This document shows positions 12,182 to 23,427 of a DNA stretch of 53,096 nt, piece by piece. Origin of the DNA: Bigelowiella natans CCMP2755 (taxonomy: Eukaryota; Cercozoa; Chlorarachniophyceae); assembly GCA_000320545.1 (NCBI GenBank), contig ADNK01000505.1:42501-95596 (forward strand), read 5' to 3'. How positions within the stretch are numbered: position 1 is the stretch's first letter; each line of letters opens with the position of its first letter. A model generated the notes under the pieces. It did no database searches. It saw only the letters and a program-made list of their open reading frames with translations, and was not told where the DNA came from. Made by a program: the position numbers and the translations under genes.

Positions 12182-13820
12182 TCATAAAAAAGGCTGGTGC
12201 TGCTGGTGCTGCAACATACTTGGAGAGAACGTCGGTTGGCTGGTTAGAGGAGAAAGGGAGGGAGAAGATGTAGAAGGAAACGAAGTAAGAGGAGAATTCG
12301 TAGGAGCTGCCGTGATCGGGCATATGGTTCTTGGAGAATGGCTAGGGTGGGCAGTGTGGGGAGATATTGAAGGACATAGTGTTGCTGGCATTTGTGATGT
12401 AGGATGTAGAGTGCTTGGGCTAAGCGTTGAGGGTGCAAAACTCTGAGGGGAGAGAGTCAACGGGAATGATGTAGAAGGAGAGTCCGTCGTAGGCGCTACC
12501 GATGTGGGAGAGGTTGTAAATGGGGATGATGTGAAAGGAGAATATGTCGTAGGCGCTCCTGATGATGGAAATGAAGTAGACGGAGAGTGTGTTGTTGGAA
12601 CTCTTGTTGTGGGCACCACTGAAGAGGGAGATTGTGAGGAAGGAGCTTTTGTTGCAGGAGAGAGAGTTACTGGTGTTGTTGTGAAAGGAGACACCTTTTA
12701 AAAATTAAAAACAATATCGAAATTATTGCACGCATCTGCTTAACTTCTCACTGTATTTTTCAACGATGCCGATAATTCATATTTTTAAGCTACAATCAAA
12801 TGTTGAAGGATTACAGTCGTTGGCTCTCTTGTCGTTGGTTGCTTCGATTTTTCCGTAGGACTTAACGATAGCGGATGAGAGGTTAAAGGGCTTCTAGTTG
12901 TGGGAGATAGCGTGAGTGGCGACTTTGTTGATGGCGTTGACGTGGATGGTGTAGCTGTGAAAGGACTCATCGTGGATGGAGAGAACGATTGAGGCGAACA
13001 TGTTGTTGGAGATGCAGATATTGTTGGGTTTGCAGTTTGTGGTGACATAGTTGTCGGGCAGCCTGCATATTGCTCAGTATTAATAATAAGGATTAAGATG
13101 ATGATGATTATGATGATAGTGATCCACTAATGAACAATATCAGTTATTTAAAATTTGGACTTAGTTTTTATCTGAAGTATTCAAGTCTTCTTATGTGGCA
13201 AATACGTACAAATTTTAGGTAGTTTTTGCGAGAGGTTACTACCTGATGGCGCAATAGTAGTGGCATCCATACAAATACATCCCATGTAGCATTGCCCGCT
13301 TACTGCAAAGGTGCAGAAATCCGTCATTTTTTGCAATATTATATAAATAACTGAAACATATTCGTTCACCATTACCTGTATTATTTGGATTGTATGCATA
13401 TTGAGAAGAACCAGCATCCTCCAATCTACAGGCTGATGGTCCGTTACTCGTTGTATTAGTTAAAGTGAATGCCCTACAATATGTTATATGTGTGGATGGC
13501 GTAAATATGACTAATATTGTTCAAAGTAGGATCAAATCTTAACTTTGTTTTTAATAACTCTACCCGCTGTGAGTCGCGGTGATGCCATTTATGCAGTGTT
13601 GATAACTTGGGGGTTCCAACAACCCTGTTGCTACGCAGCCGTTGTCACCGTTGATCAACTATCGAAACGTAACGTATTGCTCCGTGAAGTGGGACAATTA
13701 ACATAACGGGATGAGATTTGTACTTACTGAATGAAATCCGGCGAAAGACACTTCGAAGTAGAGAAGCAGATAGGAGATGATTTGGATCTCCAGTTTCGGT
13801 ACACCCTTGAGACTGCTCAT
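9315..13820 (-). CDS. Mucin-like single-pass membrane protein with Ser/Thr-x-x-Pro repeats
   Basis: Thirteen phase-consistent exons give 949 codons: 13820-13728, 13658-13564, 13473-13376, 13302-13243, 13062-12815, 12694-12220, 12041-11901, 11827-11737, 11567-11331, 11208-10647, 10496-10039, an 11-base microexon 9800-9790, and 9595-9315. Order: a likely signal peptide (IISYLLLYFEVSFAG), a Cys-rich head (SGQCYMGCICMDA), about 280 residues of TxxP/SxxP repeats suited to O-glycosylation, a globular beta-rich part (RRRVAAGNILFQLILPDD; GTLTFALADCS), one membrane helix (WYGIVVVTVVCVLIVGTF), then a cytosolic tail with Asn/Gly-rich and coiled-coil-like segments. Inferred role: cell-surface or wall-associated adhesin-like protein; no named family recognised. 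Exon boundaries around 11331 and the microexon are the least certain. Introns hold (AG)n at 12140-12177 and CTA/CTG runs near 11640. Confidence 0.82.
9790..9800 (-). other. Candidate 11-base microexon of the mucin-like gene
   Basis: Flanked by ATTCAG| and |GTACTT on the minus strand. Without it the tail exon ending at 10039 (phase 2) cannot join 9595-9315 (needs phase 1); with it the frame runs LRNSHGIALDDHHEA and the whole gene sums to exactly 950 codons including the stop. Confidence 0.5.
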
Positions 13821-14642
13821 CCGATCCTCAAATATAGGACAACTGCGAATTGGCTTCGGTATTGCCTGCTTTCACGAACAAGTAAACAAATGAGAAAGCT
13901 AGCTTCATAAGACTTGTGTGCCGAATCTTATCAAGAGCGGTAGTGATGTCCACCTTTTTCTCCTACTCCATTATTATTCACGATATCTTCCTCTTCCTTC
14001 TCCTAGTCCGAATAAATCTAGTAGATGCGGGTGTTAAGGAGCTTCTTCTTCTCCTCCTCCTACTCTCATTATCAATCAGTTAAAAAGAGATGATGCTTTG
14101 CTTTTAGCTGTTACTGCTTCGCGCCATATCTGCAGCAACTGGGTAGTAACGGTACTGATATCATATCAGGTATAAACACAGATGATCATTTGGTAACGAC
14201 ATCGCATTCGATGCAAAATATGAAATCTAAGTATATGCAGTTGATCTTGAAGCTACGACATGCATTTTGAGGACTGAGATTCTACCGGTAAACCCTGATC
14301 GTCGTCCCTGACTCGTTGGTCGCACAGCTTCTCTAAATAATCTCGTAGTAGCCTGTTAGTAGGAGGGAAGGTAGTACTCGGAATGAAGAAAACATGCAAC
14401 CATTTGTGGAAGAAGCTGATGATAGTGCAACTTATATTATTCGCCTGTGATTGATCTGTACGCAGCGCTTGACGGTGGTTTGTGTATGGCCTTATTTGGA
14501 GAAATTGCTGTTGATGAAGGAGGGCATCATCGTGGATCATCAGCAGACGAGCAGCAGAAGAACAAAGAAATTACTGTTAAAGCATCAACTCGCCATATAT
14601 CTAGCACCTCCTTTTTTGCTCACGCTTTCAATGTAATTTTCG

Positions 14643-14693
<51 letters not shown>

Positions 14694-14733
14694 GTCCTTA
14701 ATGAGAACAAATGCCTAGTATTAAGTTACATTC
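13821..14733. promoter_or_regulatory. Divergent intergenic region between the mucin-like gene and the HAD-like gene
   Basis: Opposed start codons lie at 13820 and 14734. The region is mostly unique sequence, with CTCCT/CTTCTT runs near 14040 and a (CT)n tract at about 14641-14689 just before the HAD start. A 95-codon minus frame (14540-14253) has no family match and no splice logic to a neighbour, so it is not called as a gene. Confidence 0.5.
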
Positions 14734-15013
14734 ATGTTTCTTAGTCTAGTAATTCTTCGCACCAGCAGCGGTATTAGCTGGAACAGTAGAGGAGCTTCTG
14801 TCAAAATGATAAAGAACTACTACTACAAGGGGGGGGGGTCATCATCGATGCAGCTACTGCTTGGGGGGGGCATTAGTATGCGGCGGCAACACAGCAGCAG
14901 AAGCAGCAGCAGCTATTATTATCCATGGCAGCAGCTTCGAGCAGGGTTGTTTACCACAACCAGTATGAGCACTGGATCTTCATTAAATACTGGTGTTGGG
15001 TCTGCTACCACCG

Positions 15014-15044
<31 letters not shown>

Positions 15045-15261
15045 GTCCTGGTGGTGTTGTTCTCCATCTAATAGTTTTCATCAATTTATGCCGACGACGC
15101 AACCCTGGTTTTCTTCTTCATCATCATCATCATCATCACGCATGAATCGAGGTATCATGATTGTTCTAGAGAGAGGGGGAAATGACCATAAACGACAGAG
15201 TACAAATAACCACCAATTAGAATTTCCTGTTGTTGTTGGGCGTGCATGGTGTTTGTGTGTG

Positions 15262-15329
<68 letters not shown>

Positions 15330-16441
15330 TAGAGAGCACCACGCATGAAGATAATAACATCTAAACTTATCGTTTTCTCGGAAGGAGAGAGAGAGGGTTG
15401 GAAAGTAGCTTGTTAAGACGGAATCTTCTTGTCGGTATCGTCGTCTGTATTTAGGCAGCAGCAAAACAGGTCTTTCTCTTCTCCTTCGAGCAGCAGCAAA
15501 TGCAGGTTGTCGTTATTGAACAACAACAATAACAATAACAACAACAAAACATCTATACCATATGAGTAGGGAGGAGGAAGAGAACAAAGGGTGGTATTAT
15601 GATGTGAATGCGATACTACTAATATCCATATCATGTAGAGAACAAATGGTAGTATTATGATGTAAATACGATACTATTACTAATATCCATATCATGTAGA
15701 GAACAAATGGTAGTATTATGATGTAAATACGATACTATTACTAATATCCATATCATGTAGAGAACAAATTGTAGTATTATGATGTAAATACGATACTATT
15801 ACTAATATCCATATCATGTATGGATTATTTCTCCTACTATCTATCATAGGACATTGCAGCAAAGGCACCAACACCTCCTCCTCTTCGTCGTCATCATCAT
15901 CATCATCATCTTGTTCTTCTTCTTCTCAAAGAAAGGTAACTACTTTAGTTGTGCATATTCCAATGCTGCACATATTAGTGCTTTACTTGTTTGTTACCGT
16001 GAATTTCCATGGTGGATTAATACATTGTAGAAGGAGTGAGTAGGAAGAGTAGTTGAGGAGGAGGGGGGGGAGAAATAAGTATAGTCATTTCTCTACGATG
16101 TTCCTCGTAATCTAGGAGGGAGAAGAAGAAGAAGAAGAAGAAGAAGAAGAAGAAGAGGCATTTGTTTTGTGAAACAATAAATCTGAATCATCATCTTCAT
16201 TATCATCATCGTTGTTCTCATATTTACCTCCAACCTCGACTTGAATAGGCTAAATTAGAGGAAGAAGCAGCCCCATCCTCATCATTATCATCATCATCTT
16301 CTTCTTCCTCTTCTTCTCCTTCCTATTCCTTCCGGGCGATACCAGCAGCAGCAGCAGCAGTTACAAATGATATAAAGGCAATATCATTTGATTTCACAGG
16401 AACATTAGCCAAGGTAGTAGTAGTAGTGGTGATTGTACAAA

Positions 16442-16472
<31 letters not shown>

Positions 16473-17216
16473 AGAAGAAGAAGAAAGTACTCCTCCCTCC
16501 TTGTCATCAGCATAAATCTACATGATAAGATGATGACATTTATTATTTCTGATGATTGGAAGGTAAAGGGATCAACAGAGGAGCATTATCTTATGGCATT
16601 GGAGAAATCAGTCAGTCAGTTGTGATGATGATAATAAAAGTGATGGTGATGATGATGATGATGATGATTTGTACTGCAACTAAGAAATAATGTTGTTGGT
16701 GTCCTCTTCTTATTCCCCTCCTTCTTGTTGTTCTCCTTCTTTATTTACCAACCATATAGATATGCAATAATCCGAGACTGGGGCCAGGTATAGTTGTATG
16801 TTAATTGTATATTGACTAAAACAACGACACTACTAATATTGTGAAAATAGTATATATTATTTGTAGAACAACACTTGACAACAACATTCAATAATCAGCT
16901 CTATGGAAGGGCCTTGAAGCTAACAAGAATATCAAACCAAAGCTTCTACCATGCTTTTCAAATGCATACAAGAAACATATGAAACAGCTACCAGTCTTTG
17001 GGTAACTACCGTTAACAAAAGAAAACGAGGATAACGATCAAGATTATCATTTATAGAAGAGGAGGAATAATGATGCTAATAATGCTTATTGCGACAAGAA
17101 GATGATAGTGATAGTATTTGATCTTATTATCATATCATATCTCTCTTATTATTCGGTGTGATATGTTTTCATGATAACGGTGTTTGTTACCTATGCTTCT
17201 TCTTCTTCTTCTACTA

Positions 17217-17251
<35 letters not shown>

Positions 17252-17567
17252 ACAGTTACGGACAAATGACATCGGAAGAATGGTGGAGGTTAGTGATAAA
17301 TGATAGCTTCATAGAGGTATTACTAGAAGTAGAAGTCACTTTTCTTTCTTTTATCTTGTACACATCATCATTATCACCATCTTCATCACCATCATCATTA
17401 TCATAATGATATTCCTGATACTACTACTACTATAAGGCTGGTGTACCAGAGGACCTCATGATGGTTGTCAGTACGGATGTAATTCACTATTTCACAAATA
17501 CTTTAGAATCAAACAGCAACAACAATAATAACAACGACACATCCCGATTATTTATAACAGTTGCCTG

Positions 17568-17608
<41 letters not shown>

Positions 17609-17911
17609 GCTACGTCGCTCATTATTATCTGCATGGCATAATTATTACTAGCAGCAGGTACTGTAATCTATTGTACCCCAAAGTGGTTTTCCTCTTCCTC
17701 CCTTAATTTGATTATTAATGACTAGATTCTCTATCATGTATTATTCTCTGCATATCTTCTCCTAATCAGGTCACAGAGATATTGTACCGTCATTTCGCAA
17801 CCAAAGATGCCTGGGAGTTGTATCCAGAGGTACTACTATAAGTAATTAATAATGACGATGATGATGATGATGATGATGATGACAATAACCACGATGAAGA
17901 TAGTTTACTAT

Positions 17912-17945
<34 letters not shown>

Positions 17946-18110
17946 CCGAGCATTAATTAGTCTATTATGATTTATAGTAATCGATCAATGACCATCAATC
18001 ATAGGTTGTTCCTTTGATTAAAGCCCTTAATTCCTCCGGGATCAAACTTGGTGTTGGTTTGTTTTTTCTTGCAATCCAGATACATATTTAATGTTGATGA
18101 GATGGTGATA

Positions 18111-18145
<35 letters not shown>

Positions 18146-18274
18146 CACTTACTATTAACTATCACTGATGAATCAGGAGTCGTATCAAATTTTGACGGCC
18201 GATTAAGAGAAATTCTCAAATCTCTAGAAATCGATCAATACTTCGAATTTGTTGTGACATCACGTGAACTTGGG

Positions 18275-18310
<36 letters not shown>

Positions 18311-18337
18311 TTTGTTGTGACATCACGTGAACTTGGG

Positions 18338-18370
<33 letters not shown>

Positions 18371-19729
18371 ATAGTAGTACAATAACCTCCATTGCAATTG
18401 TAGTAACAGCAAACGATATAATATCTGTTTCAAGTAGTAGTATTATTAATTATCACAGCTTCATGAGCACCCAAATCGTTAAATGTTTCGTCGTCGTCGT
18501 CGTCCTCCTCCTCCTCCCCCTCCTTTATTGTTGCTACTACTATGAAATCAACTCATTTTTAAGGTGGAAAAGCCTTCAAAGAAGATCTTCGAGGAAGCGA
18601 TGCGTAAGGTGATTTTCATATATTAGAGGAATAATAACTAACCATTCTATTTACGCGATCAACAAGGAAAAAATGAAAAGAATTTTTATAATGATGCTGC
18701 TGCTGCTACTACTGCCTCAGGCTGACATATATTCACCTGATGCAATGATTCACGTCGGTGATACTGTAAAAACGGATGTTCTTGGACCTCTGGACTTCGG
18801 AATGCCTTTTGTGTTTATCCAGGTAGTAGTAGTAGTAGTAGTAGTAGTAGCAGTAGTAGCAGTAATACTAATATCATCATACATTGGTAGATCAATGTAA
18901 ACAAGAAAATAATCACATCACAGACCTGTGTTGGGAGTACCTAACGACACATTTTGCTTGTAATAATTTCATGTCGTTTAATTGATAATACTGAATTTTG
19001 ATTATAATGGTTGTTGTTTATTATTACATATGATTGTTGTCTCAATTGATGATTATCCTCAGCGACATGGCGGTGGCATTGATGGATCTCGAGATAGCCC
19101 CCAACAAAAAACCATAGAGGTGTACTACTACTACCATTCATCTTAAATCGTCACAGCCGACTACTTCAAAATGATCAAACTATTGTTATTTATCTCTTGT
19201 TCACGATAATAATACCACATGATGATGATATTAATCAACTTTATTCTCGATCAATAATCGTGTAATTCACATATTGTTGTGACAAATAAAACTTATGGAA
19301 GGAGCTCTTCGCTGATAGAGATGGCGGTACTCCTAATCCTACCACTACTACTGCTACTCCTACGACATGGCATGCAAGGAGAGAGACAACAAACATCATC
19401 ATCTCTTCTTCCATTACTTCGTATTATCACCAATACTTTCTTATCATTTTCATATAATTATATCCTTACTGAAAGATGATGCTCTTGTAATGCGAGCCAA
19501 CACTGTATCCAACTATATCCTTACTGAAAGGTGATGCCCTTGTAATGCGAGCCAACACTGTATCCAATTTAAGCGCTGTGGCCACCTTTTTAGAGGTATC
19601 ATCATACATCATCAATGTTTGATGGATGTAAATTATCACTGACATCATGCGATTCATTATTTTCTGGTTGACTTCAAGGATGGGTATAGATGGCAAGCTG
19701 AGGAGAGTAATAGTCGTCGTTTAATTTGA
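14734..19729 (+). CDS. HAD-superfamily hydrolase-like protein (plant/HDHD3-like clade) with long N-terminal leader
   Basis: Seventeen exons in phase give 519 codons: 14734-15248, 15860-15935, 16261-16413, 16563-16610, 16760-16787, 16899-17001, 17256-17316, 17437-17463, 17770-17829, 18005-18050, 18177-18274, 18564-18608, 18721-18822, 19063-19119, 19302-19326, 19531-19595, 19679-19729. The HAD core starts at IKAISFDFTGTLAK. Cap residues follow (KGSTEEHYLMALEKS, EEWWRLVINDSF), then motif II (GVVSNFDGR), the motif III lysine (VEKPSKKIFEEA) and motif IV (HVGDTVKTDVLG). Motif I reads D-F-T-G-T: the nucleophile Asp is kept but the usual second Asp is Thr, as in related plant proteins, so phosphatase activity is not assured. 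The ~220-residue low-complexity leader (Ser/Thr/Gly-rich, early basic residues) could target an organelle. Exons 18177-18274 and 19531-19595 have duplicated splice junctions. Confidence 0.9.
15265..15327. repeat. (GA)n microsatellite in intron 1 of the HAD-like gene
   Basis: An almost pure GA run of about 60 bases shortly after the donor at 15249. It creates artificial Glu-Arg frames. Confidence 0.95.
15575..15821. repeat. 61-base minisatellite, four copies
   Basis: Four tandem units with starts of the AGAGAACAAA word spaced by exactly 61 bases (15636, 15697, 15758) plus a diverged first copy. Unit core: GTAGTATTATGATG, then ACTAATATCCATATCATG. It lies within intron 1 of the HAD-like gene. 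Confidence 0.92.
18248..18338. repeat. 63-base duplication of an exon end plus its 5' splice site
   Basis: TTTGTTGTGACATCACGTGA followed by ACTTGGG|GTAGTAG occurs at 18248 (end of exon 18177-18274) and again at 18311, after (GTA)n. The offset is 63 bases (21 codons) and the frame through the (GTA)n is open, so use of the second donor would add a Val run and repeat the FVVTSRELG peptide. Confidence 0.9.
19459..19568. repeat. 55-base tandem duplication copying a 3' splice site
   Basis: TATATCCTTACTGAAAGRTG and the following ATGCGAGCCAACACTGTATCC occur at 19459 and 19514. Each copy holds an acceptor (CTGAAAG|). The second copy continues the HAD-like frame (DALVMRANTVSNLSAVATFLE); the first would reach a stop within one unit. 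Confidence 0.9.
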
Positions 19730-21178
19730 GCTGTTAGAGAGCGAACCTAGGAGCAACAACAGCGAATAGTGATGATGCCAATCAACCAATGCTGGAATGC
19801 ATGACCACCAGGAGAATCAGGAAGCAACGTTGATGACAACAACTCACAGCAGTGTCACAAGAACATGTCAGTGACATGAATCGCACGTTGCAACTCCGCA
19901 TGCTGCACTCTAGATGCTGTTGTGCGCAGCACTCATGTGGATGCAATGATGTGATTTGGCAATTCTTGTCAACAGCATGAACGATGACATTGCATGCGTG
20001 ATGACATCCTATATTGACAAGCTTGATGGTGTATATAGGTGGGCTAGTGGGCACATTCAACCTGAGGCTGTTGCCTCACGCATCGCGCTTGAAAACCTCG
20101 ATCGATCCACTGTGCTCTGCATGGATGCACACAGCTAGCAAGCTAACTAGCTAAGCAAGGTGGTGGGCGCATTTCGTAATCTTGCATATCTAGATATACA
20201 GCAGTTGCAGACACTTATTTTATCGACACGCTGATGTGAGATGCATGCTAGCATGCACGGCTGATGACGAGCTCTTGAGAATTCATGCACTCTTAATACT
20301 GCTGCAATGGAACACGTTTGGCCATGAGCTTGACAACAAGTGAAAAGGCCGCGCCACGACACACCTAGATACTTGTTTGATGCGTGCGCTGCAAGTAAAT
20401 GTGCAACAACAAACATGGTCGGACAGGGGCAATGGAGGACGTTTGATGTCTTGCCGTTTTGCCACATTCCTAGATGTGGTGGGGGGCGTTTGCTGTGTTT
20501 GATTCATTTTGCACGTTTTTGTCAGTAGGTGACAGCAACTGTGCACTTCTGTGGCCATTTCGCTTGACACTCAATTCATTAAAATTTGGCGTGCACAGAA
20601 GCATCTTGATTGACTGACATTGCTGTCTCTTCAGATTTGAAGTTCAGACGACTGCTAAAAAATGGTGCTCCTGATACTGATGCCACTACTGATGCTGCTT
20701 CGTGTCACCAAACTGTTCACGTGGAAGAAGAACCAGGGAAAAATTTGTCCGACACATTCTTGGAAGTGACATAGCAGCACATGATCACCCCGAAGACCAG
20801 CATTGCACTGTGCAGTTTGTTGTCATCACAATTATCATGGAACAAACACACACTGAAATGAGAACAAGTAGCATCACAATCATCATGGAACAAACACACA
20901 CTGAAACAAGAATAACTGAACTTTGTCATTGATTGTCACTGTCACGTACTACCAGTTGATCGTTTGCTTCCAAAGTGGGATTCGGTTGAAATCATCAAGG
21001 CCTAAACATCTAGATCACAGAAGATGAATCAACTTGGTGTTGCTAGTAAGCATCTGTCCTCCACACTGACGATGATGATGATGATGATGGATTCATTGAT
21101 AACATCTAAGTCTCTTTCACAAGTAAGAGTAAATGAATGTTAACACATAAATGTTCCATCCTTCATTTACTACTACTG

Positions 21179-21209
<31 letters not shown>

Positions 21210-21361
21210 AACTACTACGACAAACTGTTAGACGACAACGACTGACAATAGAAGAGGATTATTCGTTGCTGCATTGATAAATATGAGCTACTTGGTATCA
21301 TCATTACCATTGTTATTATTAATATTATTATTATATTAAGTGAAATATGATTGCTACTTAC
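19730..21361. other. Convergent intergenic island 2 (HAD-like / AAAP genes)
   Basis: 19730 to about 21060 is microsatellite-free, rich in TG/CA and in TGCATGC/GCTAGC palindromes; TGCATGCTAGCATGCA lies at 20242-20257. No convincing coding exon is seen; frames of 60-106 codons here carry no recognisable family. A 49-base direct duplication (ATCATGGAACAAACACACAC) lies at about 20824-20911. From 21070 triplet repeats resume; the last exon of the transporter probably lies at about 21210-21290 or 21010-21050, but I cannot choose. Confidence 0.6.
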
Positions 21362-21725
21362 AGGTACATGAGCGGGGGCAAGATGAAAGCAACAATTGTT
21401 ATTGAGAATCCACCAACTAAAGCAACCTACAACATTACAATGCAGATACACACGCTCACAACACGCTCACATGCACGCACACAAACATAAATCAAACTGT
21501 CATTGTAGTAAGGTTATTATTATCATTTCACTAATTTGTTTGAATAGGATACTACAACCAACCAGAAATGCGAAGTCTGGTACGGTAAGAGTTATGACAA
21601 GAGAAATGACCACCTAATAATGATAAGAAGAAGAAGAAGGAGGAGGAGGAAGAGGAAGAGGAGGAGGAGAAGGAGGAGGAGAGGTAGTGGTAAGAGTTAT
21701 GACAAGAAAAATGACCACCTAATAA

Positions 21726-21756
<31 letters not shown>

Positions 21757-23396
21757 AGAAGAAGAAGAAGAAGAAGGGAAAGGAGGATGACGATGTGACT
21801 TCCTTCTGTCTACGGAGAGGCATGCACTAGAAGAAAAAATAGGGGTGTATATATGTATCAACTGGGACAACAACGAACGAAGGAATCAATCAACCAACGA
21901 ATCAACAAGTGCTTAATGGGAATGTATGAGTGAAGAAAGAGTAGCAAGTATACTTGATGATTTCTTCATCTATTACCAACGCTAATCGCATGGAAACTTT
22001 CAGAGGACCGCATTCGTTTCCTATTATTATTCACAAACTTAATTATATAATATGTTCGATTTATTTTGTATTCTCATGACCATGTATTATGATCGCTCAT
22101 TTTCGATTATGATTCTCACATTACACACATATTATAGTCTGCTGCCTTGAAGGACAAAGGAATATTTTGCTACTACTATTTCTCCCTACCTAACAAACCC
22201 CTTCATACTATTTTGCTACTACTATTTCTCCCTACCTAACGAACCCCTTCATACTATGAACAAGAAGAATAAACATGTAGTAGTAATACTACTAACTTAC
22301 TACTATACCACAACATTTATCCATAAGCGGCAACAGCCCATCATTTATTGCTGAAAAATATCTTTAAACACAAAGTAAGAAAAACAATGATGATATACAA
22401 CTACTAGCAAGTAACTTGGCACCACCACCACCACCACCACCACTCAGTGAATATGCTGCTGCTGGAACATTAAGAAGGGAAGAAAGAAAAAGTACTACTT
22501 GAGAGGTACGGTACAAAAGACCGCAATTCCATGGAAAACTTTAACAACTCCAACCTACTCACATAATATACATCACAAATAATAGAGACATCAGTAGCAG
22601 TAGCAATAAATCAATACGTCAAACAAGAAGAGCTAACAATTAACAACTCATCTACTACTAGTTACTACTGCAACAATAGTGTGGTGCTGCTGATGCTACT
22701 GCTACAACCATCATCAAAACAAGTTAAGAACAGGGAAAAGCTCTTTGGTAATTGATTCTTATTTATTTGTAAATTATTGATCAACATTATCATGAAGCAG
22801 TAGTACGGTAGTAGCATATCATTAGGTAACTCAGTAGTTCGGATGATGATGATAATAATGATCTAATTATATTAATTACCACGGGACCTTCCAGATTTTC
22901 AAATACCAAGCCCTACGATGACCGTTATATCCATTACATCACATCACATTACGTCACATCACACCACACAGAGGTTTATTTCAACACCATCTGATTAGTA
23001 GAAGGTGTGGTAGTTGTTATAGTAGAAGTAGTAGTAGAAGAAGAAGAAGAAGAAGAAGAGGTAGTAGTAGAAGTAGTAGCTATCTGGAACGAAAATATGC
23101 CTTTGTAATATAGTATTGTTGTTGTTGATGATGATGATGATGTATAATATGTGAATGTATCAATTGTTGTATTGTTGTATGATAACTCCACACAAGTACG
23201 TACCCGGGTATTCTTTCCAAATGACCACGCTACCACCAATCCAAATACCAAGTATGCAACTACTAGTACCCCTAATAGTAATAATGCTTCATGATGATGA
23301 TGATGATGATGATGCTGGTGATGATGGTGCTGCTTTGTACACTTACCAAAACTTGCTGCAAGAACACGAGGGTAGTCCTCACTACACAATGATTAC

Positions 23397-23427
<31 letters not shown>

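Noticed and set aside
14253-14540. 95-codon minus frame in the mucin/HAD divergent gap
   Set aside because: No recognisable motif and no partner exon; left as intergenic.
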